This document shows, piece by piece, positions 22,011-34,145 of a stretch of 64,000 nucleotides of DNA (position 1 is the first letter of the stretch; the number at the start of each line of letters is the position of its first letter). The position numbers and the translations under genes were made by a program. This stretch comes from Paralvinella palmiformis (taxonomy: Eukaryota; Annelida; Polychaeta; Terebellida; Alvinellidae). The stretch lies in the NCBI GenBank assembly GCA_025642065.1, contig JAODUP010001173.1, positions 1 through 64,000 on the forward strand. The letters are read 5' to 3'. The notes beneath the pieces are model-generated. The model was not told the DNA's origin. It saw only the letters and a program-made list of their open reading frames with translations, and searched no databases.

Positions 22011-22178
22011 GCCTCCGTGGTCTATTAGGTAGCGCGTTGGACCACAGATCACTACCACCTGAGTGCGAATCTCAGCGTGGGCATATCTGAAGGTTGTTTC
22101 ATCTTTGCCTTCACTTGATTACCTTTGGAGGTCGCTCGGCTCTTTTAACAAAAGTGGCCTTAAAGAACAACAGTCATA
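22008..22178 (+). mobile_element. Full-length tRNA-derived SINE family A, flanked by (TA)n on both sides
   Basis: The head has a tRNA-like A box (TGGTCTATTAGGTAGCGCG) and B box (GAGTGCGAATCTC). It is followed by the family body (AAGGTTGTTTCATCTTTGCC, TTACCTTTGGAGGTCGC, AAAAGTGGCC). RNA polymerase III would use these boxes. (TA)n tracts at 21966-22007 and 22181-22228 on both sides imply insertion into a microsatellite. Confidence 0.85.
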
Positions 22179-22231
<53 letters not shown>

Positions 22232-22363
22232 TATGTTATTATAGAAAGTATTCAAATATGATAACATGCTAAATATCGTACCAAAATGATACAAATGAGA
22301 TAGACATTAATTTATTTCTAATTGTAAGCTCAATACTGTATTGATACTCAACAATACAGTAAG

Positions 22364-22411
<48 letters not shown>

Positions 22412-22417
<6 letters not shown>

Positions 22418-23020
22418 AGAATCCGTTAATCGAGTCCGTGACATATCGGTAGTCTGTGTCACATATTTTTAGATCGTAAAGACATATCTTGTATGTAACA
22501 AAAATAATACGCAACATCCATTGGAACCTTAATGACACTTATAATATCGTGGTGTATTTATTTAATTTCAACAATTATGACACAATAAATGACCAAACTG
22601 TTTGTTAATTATAGACATTATAATGAAATACCCGTGTCACTTAGTCCATCAGATTAATTTATGATTATTGGAAATATCACACATTTGTGTTTGTAATTCG
22701 CCATGAATAATTATGATTGGCTGTTAGATAGCCACAGGCAATGGAAGCATCTTGTGTCGGTGTATATGGTCAAGGACGATTGTAATTGGTTACGATATAG
22801 CAATTATCGCGGGTGGGCGGGTTAATTAACCATTATTGACAACTTGTCGGTGTCTAGCAATTTTACATTCAAATAGCACATTCTGTTGGCGAAATAAAGT
22901 ATCGGAGTCGGAACGCGGAACACGATTTTGTCGGATTAAAGAGTCATTTAAAATGGAGCTAAATCCGTCACAGACAATAATGTGTCGGAATGTGGATTTT
23001 CTGGATAAACGATGTCTCAA
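22412..23020. mobile_element. Pogo-like non-autonomous element, both halves of the family joined
   Basis: The left end, beside a (TA)n tract, reads TTGAGAATCCGTTAATCG. 22440-22750 matches the inverted 4620-5000 repeat. 22830-23015 matches the inverted 9590-9770 repeat and ends near GATAAACGATGTCTCAATT. So this copy carries pieces that are separate at the other two loci. No transposase. Confidence 0.6.
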
Positions 23021-23214
23021 TTCCAATTACAATCAATTCCACATCAAATTTTTCAATTCCAATTTACCTACTCTTATTTTACATACTACATTTTACCACG
23101 AGTAGCTATATTTGGGATATAAATTGTCAGCAAATTTCTTAATTTATCGCATCGTACTTTTGATATTCCAACGTGCGCTCTATTCCTGATATTAAACATT
23201 GTGACTTTTTTATG

Positions 23215-23218
<4 letters not shown>

Positions 23219-23280
<62 letters not shown>
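23219..23280. repeat. (TA)n microsatellite
   Basis: About 62 bp of TA dinucleotides. Similar tracts of 20-50 bp occur at 1081, 15478, 16548, 18600, 21966, 22181, 22368, 24849, 28252, 32040, 34617, 35437, 35716, 35950, 37058, 37917, 40980, 47798 and 56489. Confidence 0.97.
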
Positions 23281-23285
<5 letters not shown>

Positions 23286-23659
23286 TCCACGTCCAAATAT
23301 GTATAAAGTATGTGTATGCATGAATAAAAATAAATAGTATGTACTATATGTTGTTCAGTCACTGGAAATTCCACCTTTAATTAACGCTGATGTAAATACA
23401 CAAGCCCAAACATACACATGCAAACACACAAACATTCCCCAAACACCCTATGAATTATATTGTTTTTCACTATTTTGTACATCCGTTCTGCAACTAAGTG
23501 GTAGTTGTCTGTATGTGGATCTTCAGTATACAGGTAATTGCAAACGCGTTGAAGACTATCCCCATTCACTGATCCAGCTTCGATCATTTATGCCTTTGTG
23601 GTAATCTACTGGTATTTCGGTCCTTTAATTTTTCTAGATTAACTGATGGAATGATAATT

Positions 23660-24400
23660 ACAGTACACCCTCTTCATAACACGACATCTGGGACCCATTA
23701 TAACAAGGGTGACGTTCTAAAGAGGTCTGACTTAGAAAACATATAATTAATTCACAACACAACATATTTTGTTTATCTACGTTGATTAGTTCGATATGAT
23801 TGTCAATATATATATAAATGTAAATTACACTACTCACACTCGCATTCATACAAAGATAAATTAGCATTTGGTAAAAAGTTACTTATGGCAGCCTGTTTGG
23901 ACGTTAGTGAAGAAATGTTCTTCATACTGAGTTCAAGAGTTGTAATACACTTAATGTGACATTCACCACCTTTGGCCTCCGTTAATCGCAGTAAGACACT
24001 GAGTGCATTCCTTGCTTCTGAAACTGCGGTTTCTAGATCCAATGTGTCTGGGCCCTTGTTCTCGCACTCTGAGACACTTAATCCCCTTTCACAATGTCCA
24101 GAATGGATTCCTCAGATATATCATCAATAGATTCAAATCTTAGTCAACTGCCACAAACTCATCCGTTGTCATGGTACCAATGTATTTGTGGCAAAACACA
24201 CCAATTCGGCGAGGGGGATGTCTTCGTTATCTAATTCACTTGAGTCAGTCGTAATGAGGAGGAATATTGGGTAATGATTGCAATTCAACAAATCTATTCA
24301 TTGTTCATATGATCCCTTTATCCACCGTATGGCTTCAGCCATGCCCTTGTTTGCATTGGACGATAATTGGAAGCCATTGATTGATACCTGTAATTGGATG
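23660..24400 (-). mobile_element. Tigger/pogo transposase C-terminal remnant
   Basis: Minus-strand fragments recall the C-terminal tail of Tigger-type transposases: M-T-T-D-E-F-V-A-V-D near 24160, an acidic or polar linker, and L-S-M-K-N-I then T-S-K-Q-A-A-I-S-N-F-L near 23865-23925, like the usual S-M-K-x-x-x-x-Q-x-x-I-x-x-F-F ending. Frame breaks and stops make it dead. 23663-23740 (ACACCCTCTTCATAACACG, CATTATAACAAGGG) resembles the 'cctc-ataac' ends of such elements. Confidence 0.5.
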
Positions 24401-24837
24401 TGACAACAACGTTTGAAAAATATCGCCGATATTAGGGATTGGATAGTATACGTGGAAATGGTTTTGTGTATTTCAGTTCAATAATTGTATTACGTAATTC
24501 TTTTCCCCTACATGTGATTGGCGAAATACAGAGGGAAATGTCAAATTGGGACTTGTTATATGTTGTTAATAACCGAATATAGGATATCATTGACATAATT
24601 TAGGCATTTGGTGCTAACAAGGAATTATAATATTGAATAATATCAACCTGAGATTTAGTGAGAATAGGCGTATTTTTTTTAGCTGTGTTCCTTGGTTGGC
24701 GGTTCTTTACGGACAGATTTGTGGCCAATAACACATACTCACCATATACGCGGGGAATATTTGTGTACATATAAACACGAAACTTATTTAAGCTATCAAA
24801 ATAATCTCTGACCATTTATGAAACGAACACGCACACG

Positions 24838-24883
<46 letters not shown>

Positions 24884-25039
24884 AATGTAGTGATGAAGTG
24901 ATGTGTCGTTTGGCATATAGATCACATATGGCAGTTTCGTTATAAGTACATAGGGGAGGGTATTGAGTGATTCTTATCAACATGTAAGAACAATATGTTA
25001 TTATTATACCGATATCTAACATATTGATTTCTGTGTCAT

Positions 25040-25367
25040 TTGTCAAGTGTTCTGTCAATGCTGCTGTTGATCATTAGTGGAGATGTCGAATTGAATCCTG
25101 GTCCTTATCAAGTAACTAACAGGCGTTACATTACATTCTGTCACGCTAATATGCGAAGTATAAAATGCTTATATAAACCAGATAATATTAGAGCTGGGTT
25201 TGTGGGAACCTACGATGTTATTACTATGAGCGAAACATAGTTGAGTACAGACGATAATTTGGATAAATATGGTATTCAACTGTAAAAAACTCGATATATG
25301 TTAGGATCCTATCAGACGCGACAGAGATGATCTCCAAGGAGGGGAATAACTGACATTGGTATCCGAG

Positions 25368-25407
<40 letters not shown>

Positions 25408-28060
25408 ATGCAAAAGGAGACCAGATCTGGAAAAACAGACAACGAAGTAGTGTCGTTGGTAGTCCGCTCGGGAAATAATGATGTTCTGTTTCGCGTAGCA
25501 TATCGCACTAACGAACAGCTTCACCATTGGGATTCACTACACAAATGTCATAATAAAGCTCCAGTTGCTAATTATAACAATATAATAATCACTGGCGACC
25601 TCAATGCTGACCCATCTACCTCTCATGGCTAATTACTGCCGAGTTTTGTGGATGATAATGGTCTCACAAAACGAACCAACTCGTATCACGGAGGGTACAT
25701 CTTCAGAGTTAGACCAGATTATCGTCAATTGTGATCACACGGTGAGTGATATCGCAATGACAAGGCTTGTGTTGCACAATGATCATCATACACTCAGTTG
25801 TATAAAATAAAATAAATTCAACGGAAGCGTCCCAAAGCATACCAGCGTTTAATCCGGCAATATAAATTAGTTAATTTTGATCGCTATCGATCTAAATTAA
25901 GCGAATTTGATTCGAATGAACGTTTCGTTAGTAATGACATTATTGTTGTTGCTCTGGCGTGAGCAGACACTTTGCTCTGTATCGCTCGCCAATGCATCCC
26001 CAACACAATGGTTACTAGACAATGGGATAAACCGATCTATAACTGGTAACTACGACGGTTGACATGAGCCAAAGATCGTGCTCACCGACTTACTAAATAT
26101 GGTAACATAGCCGAACCATGGGAAACATTTCAAAGCCATCGAAAATACTATTAATTGTTCTGAAATCCAGAGACTTAAAACTGAGAAACAAAACAAGTCG
26201 TTCAATGATATGAGCGAGTCATATCCGCTCAAACGGTGGCGACTTTCAAAAAGACTGTCGAACAACAAGTTTACAACCATGCCGGCCCTCAAAATAGTTT
26301 GGCACATTATTTCGCATGAGGAAAAAGCCAAACCTGTCAATAATTACTTAATAGGATGTTCTACACTTGATGACAGATTTGCGAATCTGCCAAACAATTA
26401 TGATATGTTATATCAAAATTATTTTGAATATCTAGAAACTAGAGTCGGTGATGTACATATAAATACTTGTCTCGGATAAACACCAACAGTGTATCCGGAC
26501 CAGATGAAGTGAATCAGTTGCTTCTGAAAGAAGCAGCAAACCAATTATCAACTTCCTTTTGTAGATTATTCTATCTGTCTCTTAATCCTGGTGAACGTCC
26601 TCAAACGTGGAAATCGGCAAATGTTATTTCTCTTTACATAAAAAATAATAGAACATCAATATCGAACTATCGGCCGGTTTCAGTATTAAGCTCTGGCGGT
26701 ATGATTGGTTGTCAACGCATTGTTTGACTATTTTAGGAAAGACTTTCTCATCTCCGTTTGGTAATCTGGCTTTATACCTGGTCACTCAACTATAACCCAT
26801 TTAGTTGAAATGTATCATCCATTTTGTCGAGGTGAATGGAAAGGAAAAGAGATCGGAATAGTGTTCTGTGACGTAAGTAGAGCTTTAGCCCACGTGTGGC
26901 ACCGCGGTCTGCTGATTAAAACGCAAAAATGTAGCATTACTGGATCCTTGCTAAAATGGCTTACTAACTACTTATCAGATCGATACCAACGATTTGTGTT
27001 TAATGGCCAGTTTTCACAATGGATGCTAATACAGGCTGGTGTTTCCCATGGGTCCGTCCTTGGTCTTCTACTTTCTACTGACATAACGCATGTAGTAAAG
27101 CATTGCCAGATCATGATTCTTGCTGATGATACTTCCTTATTTATTGAGGTTGATGATCGATTAAGGACAGCTGAACTTATTGAACAAGATCTGGAAGCTA
27201 TCATGCAGTGCCTTGGCAAAAGTACCAATAGTTAAGTTCAGTCCTCATAAATAAAACCTAGCCGAATATCTACCCATTTACATGGATGGAATTGCACTAA
27301 ATAAGGTAACACGATACAAGCATGTAGGCGTCATATTGAACAAGAATCTCTGATGGCATAACCATATATGTTCAGAGTCTGTTTTGAATAGACTATCTCA
27401 GCTTAAATATACACTGGATCGCAGATATTTCGAGAGGGTACATGTCAAATATAAGACCAATCATGGAATATAGCGATGTGATTTAAGCAGGGGGTAATGA
27501 TATGGGTTTGGAAAGAGTGGTGATAGGGGCAACAGCTCGATTTAGCACTAAACTACTAAGTAACCATGTGTCATGGCCGACCTTACAATACAGGAGTCAA
27601 AATCACCGTCTGCACATATGATACTACATAGTCATTGGCATGTCGCCACCATATTTGAGCGTAATGCTACCCGTAAAGGTGGCAGATCGTGCAAGATATG
27701 CTCTATGGACGTCACTAACTTTTACTGTCCCGATAGCCAAAACAATTTCACGAACACCTAAATAACTTATTCTACTATTGGCCACGTTCTGTTAATATTC
27801 AAATGGCCAGAATGAGAATAGGATGTAGTAGTATCCGTTCACACTTAATTGTGCCATAATCTTCACGTTGAGGATAATCCAACACGCCAATCTGGCATTT
27901 CCGAAGAAGACTGTGAACACTGTTTCTTTCATTATACACTAATCAGAGGAGGAAGCTGTTTCGGACTATCGATCAAGCCACTATCAGTTTCAATAATTCT
28001 TTGTCGAGATGAAAATAGATAGTTCGTTGAAAATATCTTAATGCATGATGCAATACATCA
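25040..28060 (+). mobile_element. Nearly complete but frameshifted CR1/L2-like LINE with an N-terminal 2A-like peptide
   Basis: Domains in order on the plus strand: a hydrophobic leader ending I-I-S-G-D-V-E-L-N-P-G-P (25070-25102), a 2A-like translation-skipping motif known from the start of some LINE ORFs; endonuclease start C-H-A-N-M-R-S-I-K and D-V-I-T-M-S-E-T (25135-25240); catalytic I-I-I-T-G-D-L-N-A-D (about 25585-25615); reverse transcriptase with S-G-P-D-E-V, Y-R-P-V-S-V-L-S, F-C-D-V-S-R-A, A-G-V-S-H-G-S-V-L-G and L-A-D-D-T (Y-A-D-D equivalent, about 27120); post-RT G-Y-M-S-N-I-R-P-I-M-E-Y (about 27440); C-terminal Cys/His segment D-C-E-H-C-F-F-H-Y (about 27910-27940). Several frameshifts and stops, plus a TG repeat at 25371-25405 in the endonuclease, show it is inactive. 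The 3' end is not exact. Confidence 0.8.
25371..25405. repeat. (TG)n microsatellite inside the LINE endonuclease frame
   Basis: About 17 TG units between the two endonuclease motifs of the LINE. One frame reads Cys-Val throughout. Confidence 0.95.
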
Positions 28061-28678
28061 GTATATAATAGATACGGTGAGGTTTCCAATGCTATCTTGA
28101 TAAATATATTAGTGCTCGGTGACTCACTGATCTTCTAAATGTATTTTGACTAAACAAAGATATGTAGGTATCAACCGTTCCCTCACCTATTTACTTTAAT
28201 TATGTATATTTTTGAAACCCATTTATATATGCATATCATGTTTGGGACTCAATATATATATATATATATATATATACAGATCCAAGCATAGGAACATAAT
28301 AATGTGACACAATGAATTGTTTTGCAATTATAACTAGTTTGAACAATCCTACATTCCTAATCTTGTCCGACAGTGTAATTTTTGAAATTCTGCCGAGTGT
28401 AATTGTGTGTCACATTTGGTTTGTAATACAGGACTGCGGTTCTCTCTGTATGTATTCTATTTATTTACTGTATATTGTGCTTCTGACACTGAACATTGTT
28501 AACAGCATTATTAATACAGTAATATCTGTAGGGGTTCAATTAGAACCCTGCTGCCATATTTGTCATGTAAAGACATTAACTTTAACCCTGATCAATCATG
28601 TCATTTATGACACACAGTTAAACTTTTTTTTAATATAAGGAGACTATCTAATTGATTTATTTTAATTGTTTATGTTAA

Positions 28679-29357
28679 AGGGCACCAGAAAAGGTTTATC
28701 AAATTAGTCAAAATGTCAGTATTATTTATTAAAATCAATTTCAGTCAGATATAATTAAATTTTTTCCTAGAAATAGTTACATGGTTTTAAAACTTGCTTT
28801 GCTAGTATCTCACATCCTACAGCTTTAATCGAGAATCTTCGGAATGTGACGTAAACAATCCACGTGGCCTTGTTTAATCCGTGTTAGGTGTTATATAGTA
28901 TCTTTGTTAAACGTATAAAATGGTGTACTGTGCCGCATATTATTGTGCAAATGGATCTGCCAGTGGATGGAGTATGCATTAATTCCCCTCCCCCCAATAA
29001 AAACGAGATTCGTTTGCGCGAAACATGAACAGAATGCAGTGGAAGCCAACTTGGCACTATTCTTTATTTCGCCGCTCACAGAAGATGCAATTCCAACCAT
29101 ATTCGACAAACTGGGTGAAGATGACCCCAATTAAATGAATCAACAGTTTGATGCAGAAACTGAACAGATAACGGGTATGTACGAGCGATTATAGAATAAT
29201 CTTGGTAGCAAACTATTTGATTTTCACCAGTTCACGCATTCGTATTATATATATATACGAGAGCTAATGATTGATTTGGGGTTTCTCTTTCTCTCTATAT
29301 ATATATATGGATAAATACATTTGTAAACTATATGTATCGCTACGGCGTAGAGTGCCT
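28679..29357. mobile_element. Kolobok-like non-autonomous element with TTAA target and THAP remnant
   Basis: The left end is TTAA|AGGGCACC (28675 on) and the right end is GTGCCT|TTAA (to 29361), so short inverted ends are flanked by a TTAA duplication. Inside, an ATG at 28920 opens M-V-Y-C-A-A-Y-Y-C-A-N-G-S-A-S-G, then stops; further pieces (F-P-S-P, Q-W-K-P-T, and in another frame L-T-E-D-A-I-P-T-I-F-D) lie in the order of a THAP zinc finger. Kolobok transposases are known to carry a THAP domain and to use TTAA. Only this domain remains. Confidence 0.5.
28920..29130 (+). pseudogene. Degenerate THAP-type zinc-finger frame
   Basis: Starts with C-x4-C spacing (Y-C-A-A-Y-Y-C), has Q-W-K-P-T in place of the family's W-x-P-T, and ends with T-E-D-x-x-x-P before a premature end. 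At least one stop (about 28980) and one frameshift break it. Interpreted as the transposase N-terminus of the surrounding element. Confidence 0.4.
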
Positions 29358-29484
29358 TTAATCATTGGATCCCTACGACGATGGTAATAGTTTTAGCAAC
29401 AAAACAATTGACGGGGTTCTAGTCAACATTGGAGGCGTACGCTTCAGCCTTATGGATAATACGGCTCTGCCTCTACATTGTGAC

Positions 29485-29640
29485 CAGACATGGGTTCTAT
29501 TCAATTCCGGAATTGATGGTCAATTCTAATTCCAATTCCGGAATTTATCTTTTAAAAAGTGGAATTGATAAATTTTGAATTTCTTACAAAAAATAAATCT
29601 ACACATTAATTCACCATTTAATTTTTTAACCCAGAAATAT
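29485..29640 (-). mobile_element. CAGACATGGG MITE, truncated copy
   Basis: CAGACATGGG then a CAATTCCGGAATTGATGGTCAATT block; same orientation as the reverse complement of the full copy at 40287-40518. The far end is replaced by another repeat (29630-29700) also seen inverted near 45665-45745. Confidence 0.65.
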
Positions 29641-29709
29641 TTCTTCCATGACAATCCTACTTGGAATATAAATTACTCGGAGTAGGTATTCGAAGTACCT
29701 GCTCATGGT

Positions 29710-32700
29710 AAAAAGTATACGAGTATATTACAATCAGTAAGTGAAACACCATGATAGAATTTGGGATAGATGAATTCTAATAGCATGTCTGCACTCCACT
29801 AACTAGCTTGAAATTTTTAGTGCTATGATGTCAAAATATGTTTCTGGTATTCGAAAATGCTGCAAACTGACAAAAGAATCATGAACGTCTTGATTCAAGT
29901 CACGATGATTATGCAAATATACAGTTACTTCCGCAGAAGAAATTGTGAAATGTAGTTATTTAAGGCTAGTTTCATGCAAAGTATAGGCTAAATGAACTTA
30001 TTAAGCAACCTCTGAAGCCAATGTGATGAAACTGAAATCCCATTCGTATGTAAGCCAATTGGGATTTGAACCTACACAGGTCCCAAAGATATCTCACCAA
30101 CTGCACTACCAATTCGGCCACGTTTTGAAAGAGTATGTTGGAGCTGTGCATAATCTCATGAAAAATTCCAATCTGTTCAGACTCATTAGTGGTACATATC
30201 TATAGTTCTCTTGAAACATTTCACTGTTCTTAAGACCCATTCGTTGATTTCTCGGGCTAAACGGGATTCAAACACTTCCATTCCATTCAAAGCCAACCGA
30301 CTGAGGCGTGCCAACAATTAAAGTGGCAGCACGAATTTAATTAAACAAAATGCCAGTCAGCATCTATACCCAGAAGAACTCGCTATTCACAGCTCCATCC
30401 CGTAGCTTCGGAGTTTAGAACTGGCCTGGATATATACTTTCCGTCGAAATTTAACTTTATTCTTCTAAAAAGTTAGCATTCGTTTCTTTAAGGCCCATGC
30501 AGGACCTGTTGCCGCAGTCAGATACTGAACACGTGAAGAATGAGTAGTTGAAAGGCGCTGTCGAACAATGTACCTCTGGGTTCTAGTCAATCACCTTTAT
30601 TCATACATTACCATGAACTGCAGCAATTAAATATTCTTTTTATGCTGTGTTATTAGCACACACACACAGACAGTCTCCCCCCCCTCTCTCTCTCTCTGTG
30701 TGTGTGTGTCACTCACTCCTTGAATGTCAGTGAATACGAAAATAAAAAGAAACATTTGAAGCGTAGAGCTAAACAACATCAAACCACGGAACCATTTATT
30801 GTTTATCATTATGATTACCTGACTACGAACACACACAGTTAATTACACGACAGATATACTAATATCGATAACAGGTAGCATATTACACATCTTCGTCACA
30901 TTCTCTAATCTCTTATGGCTACTGGCTACGAGGAGATCTTCGACAAACGACACACCCATTTATACTTGAACATGTCGGCAAAGCTTAATACTGTGCCAGG
31001 AATTCAATCAACATCCAGATGTTGTAATTAAATGCAGGACAAGTGTCTGGAACGCCATAATAATGTAATCTTGCAGCAATCATTGTTCTACTACAAACAT
31101 GTGTGCTTCATTTGACAATTGGGATACCGTATGCAAATTTAGTACTTTTCCAGACGAGCATCCATCAAGCTGACTTAATCAAATGTAACATCACCTTCTT
31201 ATATATAACTCATAAACACGTCATCTTTCTATAACAATGCACTGCTGTCGAACAAAATGGATAACAACGCTATCAAGTTCAGTTTTATTGTTTACTGCAA
31301 ATGAAAGGGATCATTACAATCAAGTTTATAACACCTGTTCCATGCAGTCAATTCCATTCTGAATCAGCTATCAGTTTTATTTATATTTACTGAGTATGTT
31401 TAAAATAGACCACAAAATGCTCTTGTAACATTTCAAGCATATATTTATGATGATTGTTTCACCTGGTGTATGCTTCGAGAACTAGTCCGCACATGCAGGC
31501 AACTAAGAATCTTTAGTTGCGGACATGATTAATTCTCACACAATTTCCTGGTTTACAGCTGGCATTGAAAAACATAACTGAAAGCAAATGACACAGAACT
31601 GTATCAAGTGGAATTGAACCTATGTCCCACAAACAAATGGAAATATTACATGGATATTAAGATAACCATCACTCAGGTAGTCATTTCTAACAGACAGAAG
31701 GTAGCATCATTTAATTTACGTCACTAACTTTTACTTCATTGCCGTATACTGTAGTCTATATACATATAAATACGAAATCCTCCCTGGGCTAGCCCACTGC
31801 GTTCTATTTTGTATAAAAGTACACAATTACAATACATGTAAATGGGTTCCTCTAAAACAGTTGGGTGGGAGGACACATACACACACACACATACACAGAA
31901 GCGTATGAAACAAAATATTCCCTCAGCTACTGGAACACAAACTAGACTTTTCTATACAAAAAGAATGTTCAATATTGATAATAAACCAACTCAGTTCCTA
32001 ACATATGTGTGATAGACACAACTCACAAACACTATATTTTATATATATATATATATATATAACTATTCACCAAACATTCATCAGTTGTCTCATCTGCTTG
32101 TAATATAGACACATCATAAATATTATGCTTATTCACCTTTTAATAGATCTCAGTCTGCACTCTCAATACAATTTCAATCAACAATGTCTGTGGATAATTT
32201 GTTAAATGCAAGAAACGCATATTAGATCTATATTAATTAATTCGGAAAACAGATAAGTGCATTGGTTTCGTTTTAGATAAGAACAATTTTACACCACGTG
32301 CAGTTCTATATGTGAAGCTAATGTATTAGCATTGTGTGTAAACAGGTTATTTCAAGCAAAACCTATGTTAAGTTATAAAACCATTTGTTAAATCAACTAA
32401 ATCATGCCAACAAAGATTTAAGCCTAAAACAACAGAAAAATGATGATAAAAGCATGATTAATGATACAACCAGTTGCAGATGATTAGTATCTTGGAACAC
32501 AGTTTAAAACAGAATTCCCATTTAACAAAGTTCTACACACACACACACACACACGCTTCATTATCCATGAAAATGCAACTACGCATTTTGGTAAGGACTA
32601 TCAGTAACCAAATTAGATGCAAAATTGATTGGTGTTTTTGACTTGCTTATCTTAACACATACAACTTGATTGATTTTAAGCAATTCTGATCCTGTATGGA

Positions 32701-33000
32701 ATGTATTTATAGCGCTACTACTTATTTGGATTGTTTCATCTTTAACGATGTGAATTACTGTTTTACCAACAACGACAAAGCTAGCATGGCGCACTAAAGG
32801 AGACAAATGTAGACAGACTTTTCTCATTTGAACATGATGATGGAAACTTGGCTTGAGGTATCAAGATGCATTCCTAATGATGTTGATGAGGCAGTCAAGG
32901 GTAAACCTGAATGATACGGTGCCACAATGGTTGGAATTACGAGCACTTGATAACAAACCTTGATACATCCTACCGGAATTTGTTTTTCAAACAACACAGA
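29710..33000. other. Intergenic stretch 3' of Flower, no gene recognised
   Basis: Short frames only. A tRNA-like decayed SINE is likely at about 30050-30130 (TTGGGATTTGAACC on the reverse strand). Simple repeats: CT/TG at 30680-30710, AC at 31876-31893, TA at 32040-32060 and AC at 32533-32553. The part next to 33007 should be the Flower 3' UTR; its end was not fixed. Confidence 0.4.
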
Positions 33001-33006
33001 CGGCGA

Positions 33007-33211
33007 TTACTTCGTGAACTGGGACTGGACGTACTGCCCAGCATACTGGCCAGCATACTGGCCCGCCACCTGCTGGGCTGTGCCAGATGAGAACGGATTG
33101 CCTGGCTCAGTGCTGTCACCTGCTATGAGATTGGTGCTATCATCGGTGTGAGGGGTTTTGGCGACTCCTGTTTCGACAGCTGCCTGCTGCTGCATCTGCT
33201 CACGATCCGCT
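33007..33211 (-). CDS. fwe: Flower exon 5 (C-terminal cytoplasmic tail)
   Basis: 205 nt, TTAG acceptor, ends at TAA 33007-33009. Encodes A-D-R-E-Q-M-Q-Q-Q-A-A, a Ser/Thr-rich middle, then G-Q-Y-A-G-Q-Y-A-G-Q-Y-V. The tail is polar and low-complexity, as in Drosophila Flower, where alternative C-terminal exons define the isoforms that mark cell fitness. A 12-bp repeat unit (33037-33060) underlies the Y-A-G-Q copies. Confidence 0.88.
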
Positions 33212-34016
33212 CTAAGTACAGCGATTACGTGGAATAAACGTGAAAATAAACGTTAGAAATAACCCAGCATTTAGACGTGGTGTTAGAAAGCATTAGTAAT
33301 GATTAGAATGTTAGTATGATGGATTCGACACAATCGTATGACAAGGAAACACCTAGACCACCTAAATAATATAACGCCTAAAATACGAAGAAGAAAAAAT
33401 ATTATTAAAGTCAATTTAAGTATAAAATTCATGCATCCGATTAAGACCACCCATGAGAAATGTTTCATGAACTGCATCAAACATATAAATCTAGTTTTAG
33501 ACAAGGCATAGGAAAATATAATTTTTGTAGAATAGCCGAGGCATTTGTATATATAATAACAAGAATACTTTAAAAAAAGGAATAGTCAATGATAATAATG
33601 GTATAAAAAATGTATAATACAGTTATAAAGTTCTCACTTGCAATTGTGTCTAGAAACAGAGTTAAACATGAGTCATTCTTTGTTTATCAATGATAACTAG
33701 TGATAGATTTATACAAAGTGGTCAGACAAGACAAGAGTGATTATCTTTGTGTGTGTGTATGCCACAGTTTTAGACAGTTGTTATGCTTAGGGTGTACAAA
33801 ACTAAACAAGGTTATGCACGAACAGAATTTCCTATTAGACACTGCCATTTGTAAACAAAGCAGAGTTATAAACCATTTCATATTATAACTGGCAATTCAC
33901 TTCATACAGGAATTCAGCCAACAACGGTAAAATAAATCATAAATTTTTGTTGCTGAATTAGTCTCTACATTCTGTTAATTTATGCCTAATACACACACAC
34001 ACACACACACACACAT

Positions 34017-34145
34017 TCTAAATGGGCAGAGCATCCTCCAAAGGTAATGAAGTGAAGTCAAAGATGAAACAGCCTTCAGATATGCCCACCCAGAGATTCG
34101 AACTCAGGTGGTAGTGATCTGTGACCCAATACACCCGGAGGCACC
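34017..34145 (-). mobile_element. SINE family A copy, Flower intron 4
   Basis: CCTCCAAAGGTAATGAAGTG, GAGATTCGAACTCAGGTGG (B box) and CCGGAGGCACC (head end) in reverse orientation. An (AC)n tract ends at 34014, just 5' of it. Confidence 0.8.

Noticed and set aside
22008..22085. Possible functional tRNA gene
   Set aside because: It has A and B boxes but the acceptor stem does not pair and it continues into a repeated body, so it is a SINE. The same holds for 36276-36350.
26050..26340. Minus-strand 96-codon frame
   Set aside because: Antisense shadow of the LINE between its endonuclease and reverse transcriptase.
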